A stretch of DNA of 48,335 bases from positions 1 through 48,335 of the forward strand of contig VYDI01000024.1 in NCBI GenBank assembly GCA_009843505.1, written 5' to 3'. The notes beneath the pieces are model-generated. The model did not search any database and was not told where the DNA came from. It worked only from the letters and a program-made list of their open reading frames with translations. This document shows, piece by piece, positions 18,394 to 27,304 of the stretch (the stretch's first letter is position 1; every line of letters begins with the position of its first letter). Source of the DNA: Holophagales bacterium (lineage in GTDB: Bacteria; Acidobacteriota; Thermoanaerobaculia; Multivoradales; Multivoraceae). The position numbers and the translations under genes were made by a program.

Positions 18394-19802
18394 CCGCGTG
18401 CCCTCTCGCGATACAGGGCAAGCCGGCTGCGGTACGGCTGCAGTTCGCCGTCGCCGGCGCCGGCCCGCTCCAGCGTCTCGACCACCTGCTCGATCCGGCG
18501 GGCCGCGTCATCGTAGAGGCCGGCGCCCCCCAGGGCATCGGCCAGCTCGAGCTGGAGCTGGATCATCAGTTCCCGCATCCGGGTATCGGAGCCGCCGACC
18601 GCGGCCGCGCGGTCGAGCCGCTCGAGAGCCCGGGCCACGTCGTTCTCCCGCATCGCCAGCATCGTCGTGACGAGCAGCATGTGGATGTCGGCCGGGTCTT
18701 CGGCGAGGACGCGCTCCGCCTCGGCGGCCGCCTGCCCGAACTGTCCGAGCTTGAACAGCGCGCCCGCCAGCACTGCGCGCCCGCCCGCCAGATCAGGATC
18801 GACTTCGAGGGCGCGACGGGCGGCGGCGACCGCCTCCTGTGGGCGGTTCATCCGGTCGTGGACGCCGGCCGCCGCGAAGTGCGCCTGGGCGTTGCCGGGT
18901 TCCAGTTCGATCAGCCGCCGCAGTTCACCGAGCGAAGCCTGCAACTGGCCCGTCTCCCGGTAGGTCTTGCTCCGGCGCAGGAAGCTCTCGGAGTCCACCG
19001 CCAGCAGATCGACCTGGGCCCGGCGCGGGTCGCGCTGGTGGAGCAGCGGCGGCAGTTCCCGCGCGGCCTGGGCGAGCCGCCTCGCGCCGTCGCGGTCGCC
19101 TGCCCGGTGCCGGGCGCGCGACAACATGGCGACGACCGCCTGGGTCTCGGGGCTCAACTCGTATGCCCGTTCGAGGTGCCGCGTGGCCTGAACGACGTCG
19201 CCGCGCGCGAGGGCGAGCCGGCCGAGGCCGAGGTGCGCCACCGCGTTGTCCGGTTCGAGACGCGCGGCTTCCCTGTAGTGCTCGTCCGCGTCGGCGGCAA
19301 GTCCGACCTTCTCCAGGGCGGACGCGAGCCGGATGCGGGCCGGCGCGTAGTTGGGGTCGATCTCGACGGCCTGGCGGTAGAGCGCCGCCGCCGCGGCCGG
19401 ATCGCTCGCGTCCTCGACGTTCGCTCGCAGGTAGAACCAGCGGAAGTCGCCGGGCGCCAGCCGTGAAGCTTCGGTGTAGGCGGCCGCGGCCTCGTCGTCG
19501 AACTGGTGAGCGTGGAGCGTCATCGCCAGGCGGCCCCAGGTGGAGGGAGAGTCGGGTTCGCGGGCCGTGGTGGCGAGTTCCTTCTCGATCGCCGCGCGTA
19601 CGCGGGGTTCGACGGCGGTGAGGTCGGGAGTCGGCAGTTCGGCGGCTTGGGTGCCGGCGGGAAGGAGGAAAAGAGTCGCAAGGACGGCGCCGCGGCGGAT
19701 GCCCGACCACTGGGTGCGCCGGCGTCCCCGCCGGCCGCCGCCGCAGGCGGCCAGAGAGACGCGCCGGCCAACGGCCGGCTCCGCTCTGTCTTGCACCTTC
19801 AT
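18390..19802 (-). CDS. Secreted tetratricopeptide-repeat protein
   Basis: 470 residues. A hydrophobic export segment (about 38-55, ending TQAAE) begins after an unusual 35-residue Arg/Gly-rich N-tail. Most of that tail is encoded by a palindromic repeat (copy B). The mature part is a helical TPR solenoid of about ten units (GRLAMTLHAHQFDDEAAAAYTEA, RLASALEKVGLAADADEHY and similar). The stop overlaps gltX, and ATG 19802 overlaps the UnbV stop (ATGA). TPR proteins are often paired with ASPIC/UnbV FG-GAP proteins in Acidobacteriota-like genomes; a scaffold role for that lipoprotein is inferred. The true start may have lain nearer the export segment before the repeat inserted, but no good start codon is left there. 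Confidence 0.78.
   Translation of the reverse strand: MKVQDRAEPAVGRRVSLAACGGGRRGRRRTQWSGIRRGAVLATLFLLPAGTQAAELPTPDLTAVEPRVRAAIEKELATTAREPDSPSTWGRLAMTLHAHQFDDEAAAAYTEASRLAPGDFRWFYLRANVEDASDPAAAAALYRQAVEIDPNYAPARIRLASALEKVGLAADADEHYREAARLEPDNAVAHLGLGRLALARGDVVQATRHLERAYELSPETQAVVAMLSRARHRAGDRDGARRLAQAARELPPLLHQRDPRRAQVDLLAVDSESFLRRSKTYRETGQLQASLGELRRLIELEPGNAQAHFAAAGVHDRMNRPQEAVAAARRALEVDPDLAGGRAVLAGALFKLGQFGQAAAEAERVLAEDPADIHMLLVTTMLAMRENDVARALERLDRAAAVGGSDTRMRELMIQLQLELADALGGAGLYDDAARRIEQVVETLERAGAGDGELQPYRSRLALYRERARG
19708..19770 (-). repeat. Palindromic repeat, copy B (inside the TPR gene's 5' end)
   Basis: The plus strand reads CACTGGGTGC, then GCCGGCG, TCCC, CGCCGGC (core hairpin, 19708-19735). 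A second hairpin GCCGCC-gca-GGCGGC follows directly. On the minus strand it matches copy C over more than 40 bases with very few differences. It lies in frame in the TPR gene and encodes the Arg/Gly-rich N-tail. Confidence 0.75.
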
Positions 19803-21535
19803 TGGCCTTCTCCGCGTGTCAGAACGACTTCGCTACCGGTCTCAGCACCGTCAAACGTCTCGACTGCACCGCCGGGCCAGGCCACCTCGAAGCGGTCGAC
19901 GGCGACGGCGGCGCCGAGGCCGATGTGGAGCGGCGCTTCGCCGCCGGTCAGGTAGCCGCCGAGCGGCTGCACCAAGCGCCGGAGCGGTCGGCCGTCGACC
20001 CATGCGACGACCGAGGCGCCAATCGCCGTGCGACGCAGTTCCGGGTCGATCACCCGTAGCCGCACCCAGCCGGCGCCGGTTCCGGCCGCCGCCGGCGCCG
20101 AGTCCGCGATCGTCTCGTTGCGGTAGATGCGCGCCGGACCCTCCAGGTTGCTGACCAGCAGGTCCAGGTCGCCGTCGCCCTCCAGGTCGAAAGGAACCAG
20201 GCCGCGGCTCACGTCGAGCGCCGTCCCGAACTCGCCCGAAGCGGCGCTGGCATCGGCGAAAACGCCGGCGCCGTCGCCGAGCATCAGCAGGTTCGGCTCC
20301 GCATAGCCGCGCCAGAACCAGTCGTCGCGGTCCGAGAGCACCTCCGGGCGCCGCTTGACCGCGCCGTTGACCACGGCGAGATCCAGGTCCCCGTCGTTGT
20401 CGGCGTCGAAGAAGGCGGTGCCGAAGCCCGTGTACGGCGTGCTGGGCGCCGCCAGGCCGGCTTCCGCGGCCCGGTCCTCGAAGCCATCGGTCGCCCCCGG
20501 TGTTCCACCCAGGTTCAGGTACAGCGTGTTCGTCTCCTCGATCAGGTGACTCAGGAACAGGTCGAGGTCCCGGTCGCCATCGATGTCACCCAGTGCCAGT
20601 CCCATTCCCGCCTCACCTACACCGAACCGATTGTAGGCCGCGCCGAGCAGCACCGCGTCGTCCTCGAACACACCGTCACCGCGGTTGATCCAGAGCTGGT
20701 TCGGGTCGGCGTCGTTGGCGACGTAGACATCGGGCAACCCGTCCTCGTCGAGGTCGGCGGCGGCGACGCCCAAACCGGCGTCCTCGATCAGCGAAACGCC
20801 GGCGTCGCGGCTGCGGTCGACGAAGCGCCGGCCGCCCTCGTTCCGGTAGAAGACGTCCGCCTCGCCCTCGAACTGCTGCGGGCCGCAGTAGTCGACCCGC
20901 CCGCCCTGGACCTGGCACTCGCGCGCCTCGTGCCACTGGACGTAGCGGGCGACGTAGAGGTCGAGCCAGCCGTCGAGGTCCGCGTCGAAGAACACCGCCG
21001 AGGTCGACCAGCCGGGCGTCGCGACGCCGAACGAGGCCGTCACGTCGACGAAGCGGCCGCCGCCCTCGTTCCGGTAGAGCACGTCGGGGCCCAGGTTCGT
21101 CACGTAGAGATCGAGGTCGCCGTCGTTGTCGATGTCGCCGACCGCGGCGCCCATCCCGTAACCCGGGTTGTCGAGCCCGGAACCCGCCGTCGCATCGACG
21201 AAACGGCCGCGTGGTCGCTGCAGGTAGAAGCCGTTGCGCCCGGCCTCACCGGCGATCTCGCTACCAGCGTTCGGGAAGTAGAGGTCGAGAAGACCGTCGC
21301 CGTCGGCGTCGAACGCGGCGACGCCGCCGCCCATGATCGCCGGCATCGGGAACGTCCCCGCCGAGCCGGTCGCGTGAACGAAGTCGAGGCCGGTTTCGAC
21401 GGTCACGTCGACGAACCGCACGCCACCCTCGGCCGCCACCTCCGTCGACGGCGCTGCCGGCGGCTCTGGAGCGCTTTCCTCCGGCGCACAGCCGAGAATC
21501 GCGGATGCGGCGGCCACCAAGGCGAGAAGCCGCAT
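19799..21535 (-). CDS. ASPIC/UnbV lipoprotein with FG-GAP repeats
   Basis: 578 residues. The lipoprotein signal is MRLLALVAAASAILGC (lipidated Cys16). Seven FG-GAP/Ca2+-loop units follow, each built on D-x-D-x-D-G-x-x-D-L: FDADGDGLLDLY, DIDNDGDLDLY, FDADLDGWLDLY, DLDEDGLPDVY, DIDGDRDLDLF, FDADNDGDLDLA and FDLEGDGDLDLL. This is a beta-propeller architecture. The C-terminal ASPIC/UnbV domain (about 500-578) begins near RRTAIGASV. It resembles vertebrate CRTAC1. It is probably an envelope Ca2+-binding propeller; function unknown. ATG 21535 shares one base with the previous stop (TGATG). The frame stays open upstream, but the lipobox fixes this start. Confidence 0.87.
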   Translation of the reverse strand: MRLLALVAAASAILGCAPEESAPEPPAAPSTEVAAEGGVRFVDVTVETGLDFVHATGSAGTFPMPAIMGGGVAAFDADGDGLLDLYFPNAGSEIAGEAGRNGFYLQRPRGRFVDATAGSGLDNPGYGMGAAVGDIDNDGDLDLYVTNLGPDVLYRNEGGGRFVDVTASFGVATPGWSTSAVFFDADLDGWLDLYVARYVQWHEARECQVQGGRVDYCGPQQFEGEADVFYRNEGGRRFVDRSRDAGVSLIEDAGLGVAAADLDEDGLPDVYVANDADPNQLWINRGDGVFEDDAVLLGAAYNRFGVGEAGMGLALGDIDGDRDLDLFLSHLIEETNTLYLNLGGTPGATDGFEDRAAEAGLAAPSTPYTGFGTAFFDADNDGDLDLAVVNGAVKRRPEVLSDRDDWFWRGYAEPNLLMLGDGAGVFADASAASGEFGTALDVSRGLVPFDLEGDGDLDLLVSNLEGPARIYRNETIADSAPAAAGTGAGWVRLRVIDPELRRTAIGASVVAWVDGRPLRRLVQPLGGYLTGGEAPLHIGLGAAVAVDRFEVAWPGGAVETFDGAETGSEVVLTRGEGQ

Positions 21536-22197
21536 CAATTGACTCCGACCGCCGCGTCCGCCTCCAGCCGACGGCGCCGGCGGGCGTAGCGCTGGATCAT
21601 CCCCAGCATCGTCTCCTCGTCGTGGATGCCGCACAGCGGGAAAACGTCGAGCATCAGGGTCGGCACGCCCTCGACTCCGGCCGCCACCGCGCTGCGCGTG
21701 ACCTCGGCCAGCCGCCGGCCGGCGGCAAGATCGTCCGCGGCGCCGAGCGGAAAAGCAGCCCGGCGTTCGAAGTCCCGCAGCACGTCTTCGATCTCGTCCA
21801 GCTGCTCGTAGTACGCCGCGAACGCGGCCTCCCGCCATTCCCGTTCGAGCTTCGGGTCGTGTCCGCGGTCGATTCGCTCGTCCAGGACCACCGCGACCTC
21901 GCCGGCAAGGCGCGAGTCGGGCCAGCGCGCGGGTGGATCGAACTCCACGTCCAGCGCGGCCGCCACCCTCAGCAGACTCTCCCGCCGCGCCGGGTCGAGG
22001 AGCCGGCCGCGCTGAAAGTTGCCCACTCCGGTCAGATCGATCGCCTTCCACCGCAAGTCGACGCGCTCCGCCGCGAGCGACTCATCGATCCGCGCCAGCA
22101 CCCGGTGCGCCACGTAGCTCAGGCTGGAGGCGAAGTCGTAGTAGACGAACACCTCGAGCGGCACGTCGCCGCGGGCCGGCGTGCCGTCTTCGCTCAA
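21535..22197 (-). CDS. DsbA-family thioredoxin-fold protein (2-hydroxychromene-2-carboxylate isomerase/FrnE-like)
   Basis: 220 residues. The thioredoxin strand VFVYYDFASSLSY stands where DsbA has FxCxxC; both cysteines are replaced by Ser, as in HCCA isomerase/GST-kappa-like members. The helical insertion and the cis-Pro loop GVEGVPTLML are present. No export signal is seen, so it is probably cytoplasmic. It is unlikely to be a disulfide oxidase; a glutathione-type isomerase or redox-sensor role is possible. The TTG start at 22197 overlaps the galE stop (TTGA) and gives the normal family length; a later GTG near the strand start is an alternative. Confidence 0.72.
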   Translation of the reverse strand: MSEDGTPARGDVPLEVFVYYDFASSLSYVAHRVLARIDESLAAERVDLRWKAIDLTGVGNFQRGRLLDPARRESLLRVAAALDVEFDPPARWPDSRLAGEVAVVLDERIDRGHDPKLEREWREAAFAAYYEQLDEIEDVLRDFERRAAFPLGAADDLAAGRRLAEVTRSAVAAGVEGVPTLMLDVFPLCGIHDEETMLGMIQRYARRRRRLEADAAVGVN

Positions 22198-23219
22198 CTC
22201 CCGAACCCCTCGGGGTTGGCGCTCTGCCAGCGCCAGGCGTCGACGCAGATGTCGTCGAGGCCGCGCTCCGCCGTCCAGTCGAGATCGCGGCCCGCGAGCG
22301 CCGGGTCCGCCCACACCTCCGTCGCGTCACCCTGCCGGCGTCCTTCGAGCACGGCCGGGATCTCCCGGCCACTGGCCCGTCTAACGGCCTCGAGCACCTC
22401 GAACACCGTGACCCCGCGACCGGTGCCGAGGTTGTACTCGGCGCAACCGTCGACCGCAGGCAGGTGGTCCAGGGCCCTCAGGTGCCCAGTCGAGACATCG
22501 ACGACATGGAGATAGTCCCGGATCGCCGTACCGTCGCGGGTCGGATAGTCAGTCCCGAACACCCGTAGCCGCGGCAACCTGCCCACAGCGACCTGCATGG
22601 CGCCAGGCAGCAGGTTCTCCGGCAAGCCCCGCGGGTCCTCGCCGATCCGGCCACTCGGATGGGCGCCGGCGGGGTTGAAGTAGCGCAGCGAGAGGATCCG
22701 CCAGCCCTCCTCCGACGCAGCCAGGTCGCGCAGCATGCGCTCGACACAGAGCTTCGTCTGACCATAGGGATTGGAAGGTCGGAGCGGCGCGCTCTCCGCC
22801 AGCGGACAGGCGCCCGGCTCCGGGTCGCCGTAGACCGTCGCGGACGACGAGAACACCAGGCGGCGAACTCCATGGCGACGCATCGCCCGTAGCAGGCTGA
22901 GAGTGCCCATCACGTTCGTCCGGTAGTAGCCGAGCGGGTCGGCACAGGACTCCCCCACCGCCTTCTTCGCAGCGAAGTGGACGACCGCCGCGCAGCCGCC
23001 ATTGTCGAACGCCCGCTCGAGCACGGCCTCGTCGAGAACGTCCCCTTCGACGAAGCGCAGGCTTCGGCCTGCCAGTTCCTGGACCCGGCGCAGCGCCTCG
23101 GGCGAACTGTTCGAGAGGTCGTCGACGACCGTAACGTCCCAGCCCGCGGCCAGCAGCTCGACGCAGGTGTGACTGCCGATGAAGCCGGCTCCGCCGGTGA
23201 CCAGAACCCGCTCCGCCAT
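22194..23219 (-). CDS. galE: UDP-glucose 4-epimerase
   Basis: 341 residues, the family norm. The NAD-binding motif GGAGFIG (9-15), the Ser of FSSSATVYG and the catalytic pair Tyr152/Lys156 (YGQTK) are visible. [12 protein letters not shown] and the C-terminal [15 protein letters not shown] stretch are also typical. It interconverts UDP-glucose and UDP-galactose in the cytoplasm, feeding surface-polysaccharide or glycoprotein synthesis. It is first in a five-gene overlapping run and probably promoter-proximal, with TAGACT 7 bases before ATG 23219 on the minus strand and no Shine-Dalgarno. Confidence 0.93.
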   Translation of the reverse strand: MAERVLVTGGAGFIGSHTCVELLAAGWDVTVVDDLSNSSPEALRRVQELAGRSLRFVEGDVLDEAVLERAFDNGGCAAVVHFAAKKAVGESCADPLGYYRTNVMGTLSLLRAMRRHGVRRLVFSSSATVYGDPEPGACPLAESAPLRPSNPYGQTKLCVERMLRDLAASEEGWRILSLRYFNPAGAHPSGRIGEDPRGLPENLLPGAMQVAVGRLPRLRVFGTDYPTRDGTAIRDYLHVVDVSTGHLRALDHLPAVDGCAEYNLGTGRGVTVFEVLEAVRRASGREIPAVLEGRRQGDATEVWADPALAGRDLDWTAERGLDDICVDAWRWQSANPEGFGS

Positions 23220-23226
23220 GCAGTGG

Positions 23227-23232
23227 AGTCTA
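23227..23232 (-). promoter_or_regulatory. Putative -10 box giving a leaderless galE mRNA
   Basis: The minus strand reads TAGACT, 7 bases, ATG. There is no ribosome-binding site in between. It lies in the 60-base divergent gap with malate dehydrogenase. Confidence 0.42.
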
Positions 23233-23279
23233 TTGGGCGGTGCTACGATCCCGCGCCGGATCGAGGAGGAAACCAGGCC

Positions 23280-24260
23280 ATGCAGACACCCGTTCGAGTC
23301 GCCGTCACCGGAGCCGCCGGTCAGATCGGCTATTCCCTGATCTTCCGCATCGCGGCCGGCGAGATGCTGGGGCCGGAGCAGCCGGTGAGCCTGCACCTGC
23401 TGGAGATTCCGCCCGCGATGGATGCGCTGTCGGGAGTGGTCATGGAACTCCGTGACTCGGCGTACCCCCTGCTGCACGAGGTCGTCACGAGTTCGGACGC
23501 CGACGAGGCGTTCGACGGCGTGGACATCGCGATGCTGGTCGGCGCGCGGCCGCGCGGACCGGGCATGGAGCGCAAGGACCTGCTGCAGGCGAACGCGGCG
23601 ATCTTCTCCGTTCAGGGCAAGGCGCTCGACGCCCACGCGAGCCGCGACCTGCGGGTGGTCGTAGTCGGCAACCCGGCGAACACGAACGCACTGATCGCTG
23701 CCAGCAACGCGCCGGGCCTCGACCGGCGGCAGTTCACCGCGATGACCCGGCTCGATCACAACCGGGCGATCAGCCAGCTCGCCGAGAAGACCGGCGCCCA
23801 CACGACACGGGTGCGCCGCATGACGATCTGGGGCAACCACTCGGCGACCCAGTACCCGGACCTCAACCACGCCCTGGTCGACGGACGGCCGGCGCCGGAG
23901 CTCGTCGACGAGGCCTGGACCCGCGAGGAGTTCATCCCCACCGTTCAGCAGCGCGGCGCGGCGATCATCAAGGCGCGCGGTGCCTCGTCGGCGGCTTCCG
24001 CAGCCGCCGCAGCGATCGACCACATCCGCACTTGGGTCCAGGGCACGGCCGACGGGGACTGGGTCAGCATGGCGATCCCGGCCGACGACAGCTACGGCGC
24101 CCGCGAAGGCGTCGTCTACTCGTTCCCGGTGACCACCAGCGGCGGCGACTACTCGATCGTCCAGGGCCTCGACGTCGACGAGTTCAGCCGCGGCCGGATG
24201 CAGGCGACGCTGGACGAGCTGTTCGAGGAGCGTGCCGGGGTAGAGGAACTCCTGCCGTAG
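23280..24260 (+). CDS. mdh: Malate dehydrogenase
   Basis: 326 residues. The NAD site is [10 protein letters not shown]. The substrate Arg region [13 protein letters not shown], the [13 protein letters not shown] stretch and the catalytic His in [14 protein letters not shown] place it in the 326-330 residue MDH group shared with Actinobacteria and plant chloroplasts. It catalyses malate plus NAD+ to oxaloacetate plus NADH (TCA cycle). ATG 23280 follows GAGGAGG about 11 bases upstream, and a TACGAT hexamer near 23244 is a possible -10. It is divergent from galE. Confidence 0.94.
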   Translation: MQTPVRVAVTGAAGQIGYSLIFRIAAGEMLGPEQPVSLHLLEIPPAMDALSGVVMELRDSAYPLLHEVVTSSDADEAFDGVDIAMLVGARPRGPGMERKDLLQANAAIFSVQGKALDAHASRDLRVVVVGNPANTNALIAASNAPGLDRRQFTAMTRLDHNRAISQLAEKTGAHTTRVRRMTIWGNHSATQYPDLNHALVDGRPAPELVDEAWTREEFIPTVQQRGAAIIKARGASSAASAAAAAIDHIRTWVQGTADGDWVSMAIPADDSYGAREGVVYSFPVTTSGGDYSIVQGLDVDEFSRGRMQATLDELFEERAGVEELLP

Positions 24261-24366
24261 CCCGGCCCGGGCAGGCCGGACCCGCTTCGCCGGCTCTCCA
24301 TCGGGCGGCGCTATGCTCGCGGCGTCCGTTCCCTATCGCACTCAACCGCCCGAAACGGAGGACACG

Positions 24367-24894
24367 ATGGACCAGACCCTCCATGACCGCCTGAACGCCC
24401 ACCTTGGGCTCGAGTTCGAGGCCGCGCACCGCTACCTGTCCATGGCGCTCTGGCTCGAGCGCATCGACCTGCCAGGCTTCGGCGCCTGGCTGCGCGGCCA
24501 GTCCGCCGACGAACTCGGCCACGCCCACCGCATCATCGATCACCTCGCGGACCGCGATCTCCTGGTGAAGATCCCCGAGATTCCGGCCCAGCCGACCGAG
24601 TGGGAGTCGCCGGAAGCCGCCGTCGCCGACATTCTCCGGAGCGAGCAGCGGGTCACCGAGGCGATCGAGGAACTCTACGACCTCTCCGAGAAGGTCCACG
24701 ATCGCGCCGCCTCGATCATGCTCCAGTGGTTCATCAACGAGCAGGTCGAGGAGGAGAACGTCGCCCGCACACTGCTTGGCCGGCTGCGCCTGGTGGGCGG
24801 CGACGGCGTCGGCATGCTGATGATCGACCAGGAACTCGCGAAGGGAACGGTGCCCGGCGCCATGGCGGAACCAGGAGCGGACGGAGCCGAATGA
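24367..24894 (+). CDS. Bacterial non-heme ferritin
   Basis: 175 residues, one four-helix bundle. Di-iron ligands appear in FEAAHRY (Glu18) and DELGHAH (Glu49, His52). The helix-4 motif QWFINEQVEEE carries the Gln/Glu pair of FtnA-type ferritins. It oxidises and stores iron as a 24-mer in the cytoplasm. A GGAGG ribosome site precedes ATG 24367, and a TATGCT hexamer near 24310 could be a -10. It lies 13 bases before the MFS gene, so co-transcription is likely. Iron storage near a heme operon is suggestive but unproven. Confidence 0.9.
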   Translation: MDQTLHDRLNAHLGLEFEAAHRYLSMALWLERIDLPGFGAWLRGQSADELGHAHRIIDHLADRDLLVKIPEIPAQPTEWESPEAAVADILRSEQRVTEAIEELYDLSEKVHDRAASIMLQWFINEQVEEENVARTLLGRLRLVGGDGVGMLMIDQELAKGTVPGAMAEPGADGAE

Positions 24895-24907
24895 CCACGG
24901 GAGTCGA

Positions 24908-26518
24908 ATGACGACAACAGACCAGGATCGCCAGACACCAGCCCCACAGGCGCCGAGCAGGCGGTACTCCAACTACGTCCTGGGCGTTCTCGTCCTGGTC
25001 TACGTCTTCAACTTCATCGACCGCCAGATCCTCTCGATCCTCGCTGAGGACATCCGGAACGATCTCGGCGTCAGCGACGCTCAACTCGGCTTCCTCTACG
25101 GCACCGCGTTCGCCGTCTTCTACGCCATCTTCGGGATTCCTCTCGGCCGCCTGGCCGACATGTGGACGCGCAAGAGCCTGATCTCGATCGGCCTCGCCGC
25201 CTGGAGCCTGATGACGGCGCTGTCGGGCACCGCCCGCGGCTTCGTCTCGCTCGCCGCCTACCGGATCGGCGTGGGGATCGGCGAATCGAGCGCGGGGCCG
25301 GCGGCGTTCTCGATGCTCGGGGACTACTACCCGCCGCGCCTCCGCGCCACGGTGACCGCGATGTACTCGAGCGGCGTCTACATCGGCGCCGGCCTCGGCA
25401 TCCTGATCGGCGGTCAGATCGTCGACAGATGGAACAACGCCTACGCGGACGGCGGTGCACCCTTCGGCCTCGCGGGTTGGCAGGTCGCCTTCTTCGCCGT
25501 CGGCCTGCCCGGCTTGCTGATGGCGATCTGGGTATGGACCCTGCGGGAGCCGATCCGCGGCCTGCAGGAGGGCATCGTCACCAGGGATCACCCCGCGCCG
25601 TTCAAGGAACTGGGGAAGGAGACGGCCGCCATTCTGCCGCCGTTGACCCTGCTTTCCCTCCAGCGTGCCGGCGGCGCCCGAACAGTGGCCCGGAATCTGC
25701 TGATCGCGGTCGGGTGCGCCGCTGCCTCCTTCGGCCTGATCCAGATCTTCGGCAACCCAGTGCAGTGGATCGCGCTCGCGATCGGCGCCTACGCCTTCCT
25801 CTCCTGGGTCCAGGGGCTGCGGCTGAGGGACCGGCCGACGTTCGAGTTGGTCTACCGATCACGCTCGATGATCTACGGCATGTTCGGCTTCGGCTGGATG
25901 GCGTTCGTCGGCTACGGCCTCGGCTTCTGGGCGCCGACCTACTTTCGGCGGGTACACGACCAGAGCGCCGGCGAAGCCGGCCTGATTCTCGGAATCACGG
26001 CCGCCGTCGCGGGCTGGATGGGAGTCGCCGGAGGCGGTTACTTCTCCGACTGGATGAAGCAGAAGACGGCGAAGGCTCGGCCGCTCTGCGGGCTCATCAT
26101 CGCCCTGGCCTCGATCCCGTTGGGAGCCTTCTTCGTACTGACCGAGAGCGTGACCACGGCCTACGTGGTCAACTTCGTCTACACGGTCATCGGATCGGCA
26201 TGGATCGGCTCGGCCGTCGCCCTGGCCAACGACCTCGTGCTGCCCAGGATGCGCGGAACCGCGTCGGCGTTCTACATCCTGATGGTGACCTTCGTGGGTC
26301 TCGCCCTGGGACCCTTCCTCATGGGTTGGTTGAGCACTACGCTCGAGGCCGGCGGCGCCGACTCCGGTCGCTCCCTGCAACTGGCGATGGTGGCGAGCCT
26401 GGGCGCGTATGTCCTCGGCGGGATCTTCTTCTGGCTCGCCGGCCGTAGCGTGGCCGCCGAGGAGAGCAGCCGGATCAAGCGTGCACAGGCGGTAGGCGAG
26501 GTGATCGAAGCGGCCTGA
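24908..26518 (+). CDS. Spinster-like MFS transporter
   Basis: 536 residues with about 12 hydrophobic segments. The N-terminal signature NFIDRQILSILAEDI, the loop 2-3 motif GRLADMWTRKSLI and GESSAGPAAFSMLGDYYP are characteristic of the Spinster (Spns) branch of the MFS. Eukaryotic members export sphingosine-1-phosphate or lysophospholipids; bacterial substrates are mostly unknown. A cytoplasmic loop (about 190-255) separates the halves. GGGAG precedes ATG 24908. It converges on the exonuclease gene with a 5-base gap. Confidence 0.87.
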   Translation: MTTTDQDRQTPAPQAPSRRYSNYVLGVLVLVYVFNFIDRQILSILAEDIRNDLGVSDAQLGFLYGTAFAVFYAIFGIPLGRLADMWTRKSLISIGLAAWSLMTALSGTARGFVSLAAYRIGVGIGESSAGPAAFSMLGDYYPPRLRATVTAMYSSGVYIGAGLGILIGGQIVDRWNNAYADGGAPFGLAGWQVAFFAVGLPGLLMAIWVWTLREPIRGLQEGIVTRDHPAPFKELGKETAAILPPLTLLSLQRAGGARTVARNLLIAVGCAAASFGLIQIFGNPVQWIALAIGAYAFLSWVQGLRLRDRPTFELVYRSRSMIYGMFGFGWMAFVGYGLGFWAPTYFRRVHDQSAGEAGLILGITAAVAGWMGVAGGGYFSDWMKQKTAKARPLCGLIIALASIPLGAFFVLTESVTTAYVVNFVYTVIGSAWIGSAVALANDLVLPRMRGTASAFYILMVTFVGLALGPFLMGWLSTTLEAGGADSGRSLQLAMVASLGAYVLGGIFFWLAGRSVAAEESSRIKRAQAVGEVIEAA

Positions 26519-26523
26519 CCGGG

Positions 26524-27300
26524 CTATGACCCCAGCCTTGCCATCACCGGTGCGTGGTCGGAGGCGATGAGACCCTCCTTCTTCTTCCTGTAGTCCCGGT
26601 CGGTCTCGACCTCCTCGACCCGCTCCCGGACCGCTTCGGTCGCCAGCAGGAAATCGATCCGCAGGCCCAGGTTTCGGTGGAAGGCGCCGAAGCGGTAGTC
26701 CCACCACGAGAACTTGACCGTGTCCGGATGCAGTTCCCGGTACAGATCGGAGAAGCCAAGGTCGAGTAGCGAGCGGAACCGCGCCCGCTCCGCCTCGGTG
26801 TGGTGAATCCCGCCCGCGAGGCGCTCTTCGTCGTGGGTGTCGAGGTGTGTCGGCGCGATGTTGAAGTCGCCGCAGAGCACCGCCGGTTCGTCCGCGCGGA
26901 GCGAACCGCTGAGGTAGTCGCGCAACGAATCGAACCAGGCCAGCTTGCGGGGATAGTCCAGGTGGTCGATGTCCTTGCCATTGGGGCAGTACACGGTCGT
27001 GAAGTCGAGGCCCGCGGTCTTCACCCGCAACAGCCGCGCGCCCGCCTCCTCCTCGCCGGGAAGGCCCGACTGGACCTCCTCGATCGGCTCGCGCGAGAGG
27101 ACCGCGACGCCGTTCCAGGCCTTCTGGCCGCAGACGGCGGAGTGGTAGCCGAGTTCCTCGAGCGCCTCGATCGGGACGTTGTCGGCGGTCGCCTTGAGTT
27201 CCTGGAGGCCGACGACGTCGGGCCGCCGGGCCTTGAGCCAGTGGACGAGGAAGTCGAACCGCGCGCCCAGGCCGTTGATGTTCCAGGTCGCGATCAGCAA
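26524..27300 (-). CDS. xth: Exonuclease III-family AP endonuclease
   Basis: 258 residues. Endonuclease/exonuclease/phosphatase fold motifs are ATWNINGLGAR, the catalytic Glu in GLQELK, YCPNGK, GDFNIAPTHLD, WWDYR and the terminal SDHAPV (catalytic Asp-His). It nicks DNA 5' of abasic sites and removes 3' blocks in base-excision repair. The frame is open upstream, but the TTG start at 27300 leaves 4 bases after the peptidase stop and gives the family-typical N-terminus; no nearer ATG exists. It is probably translated from the same mRNA as the M2 peptidase. Confidence 0.9.
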   Translation of the reverse strand: MLIATWNINGLGARFDFLVHWLKARRPDVVGLQELKATADNVPIEALEELGYHSAVCGQKAWNGVAVLSREPIEEVQSGLPGEEEAGARLLRVKTAGLDFTTVYCPNGKDIDHLDYPRKLAWFDSLRDYLSGSLRADEPAVLCGDFNIAPTHLDTHDEERLAGGIHHTEAERARFRSLLDLGFSDLYRELHPDTVKFSWWDYRFGAFHRNLGLRIDFLLATEAVRERVEEVETDRDYRKKKEGLIASDHAPVMARLGS

Positions 27301-27304
27301 GCCG

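Noticed and set aside
24255..24305. CCGGCC/GGCCGG palindromes after malate dehydrogenase considered as a terminator
   Set aside because: No T tract follows, and the stems are short and overlap in several alternative ways.
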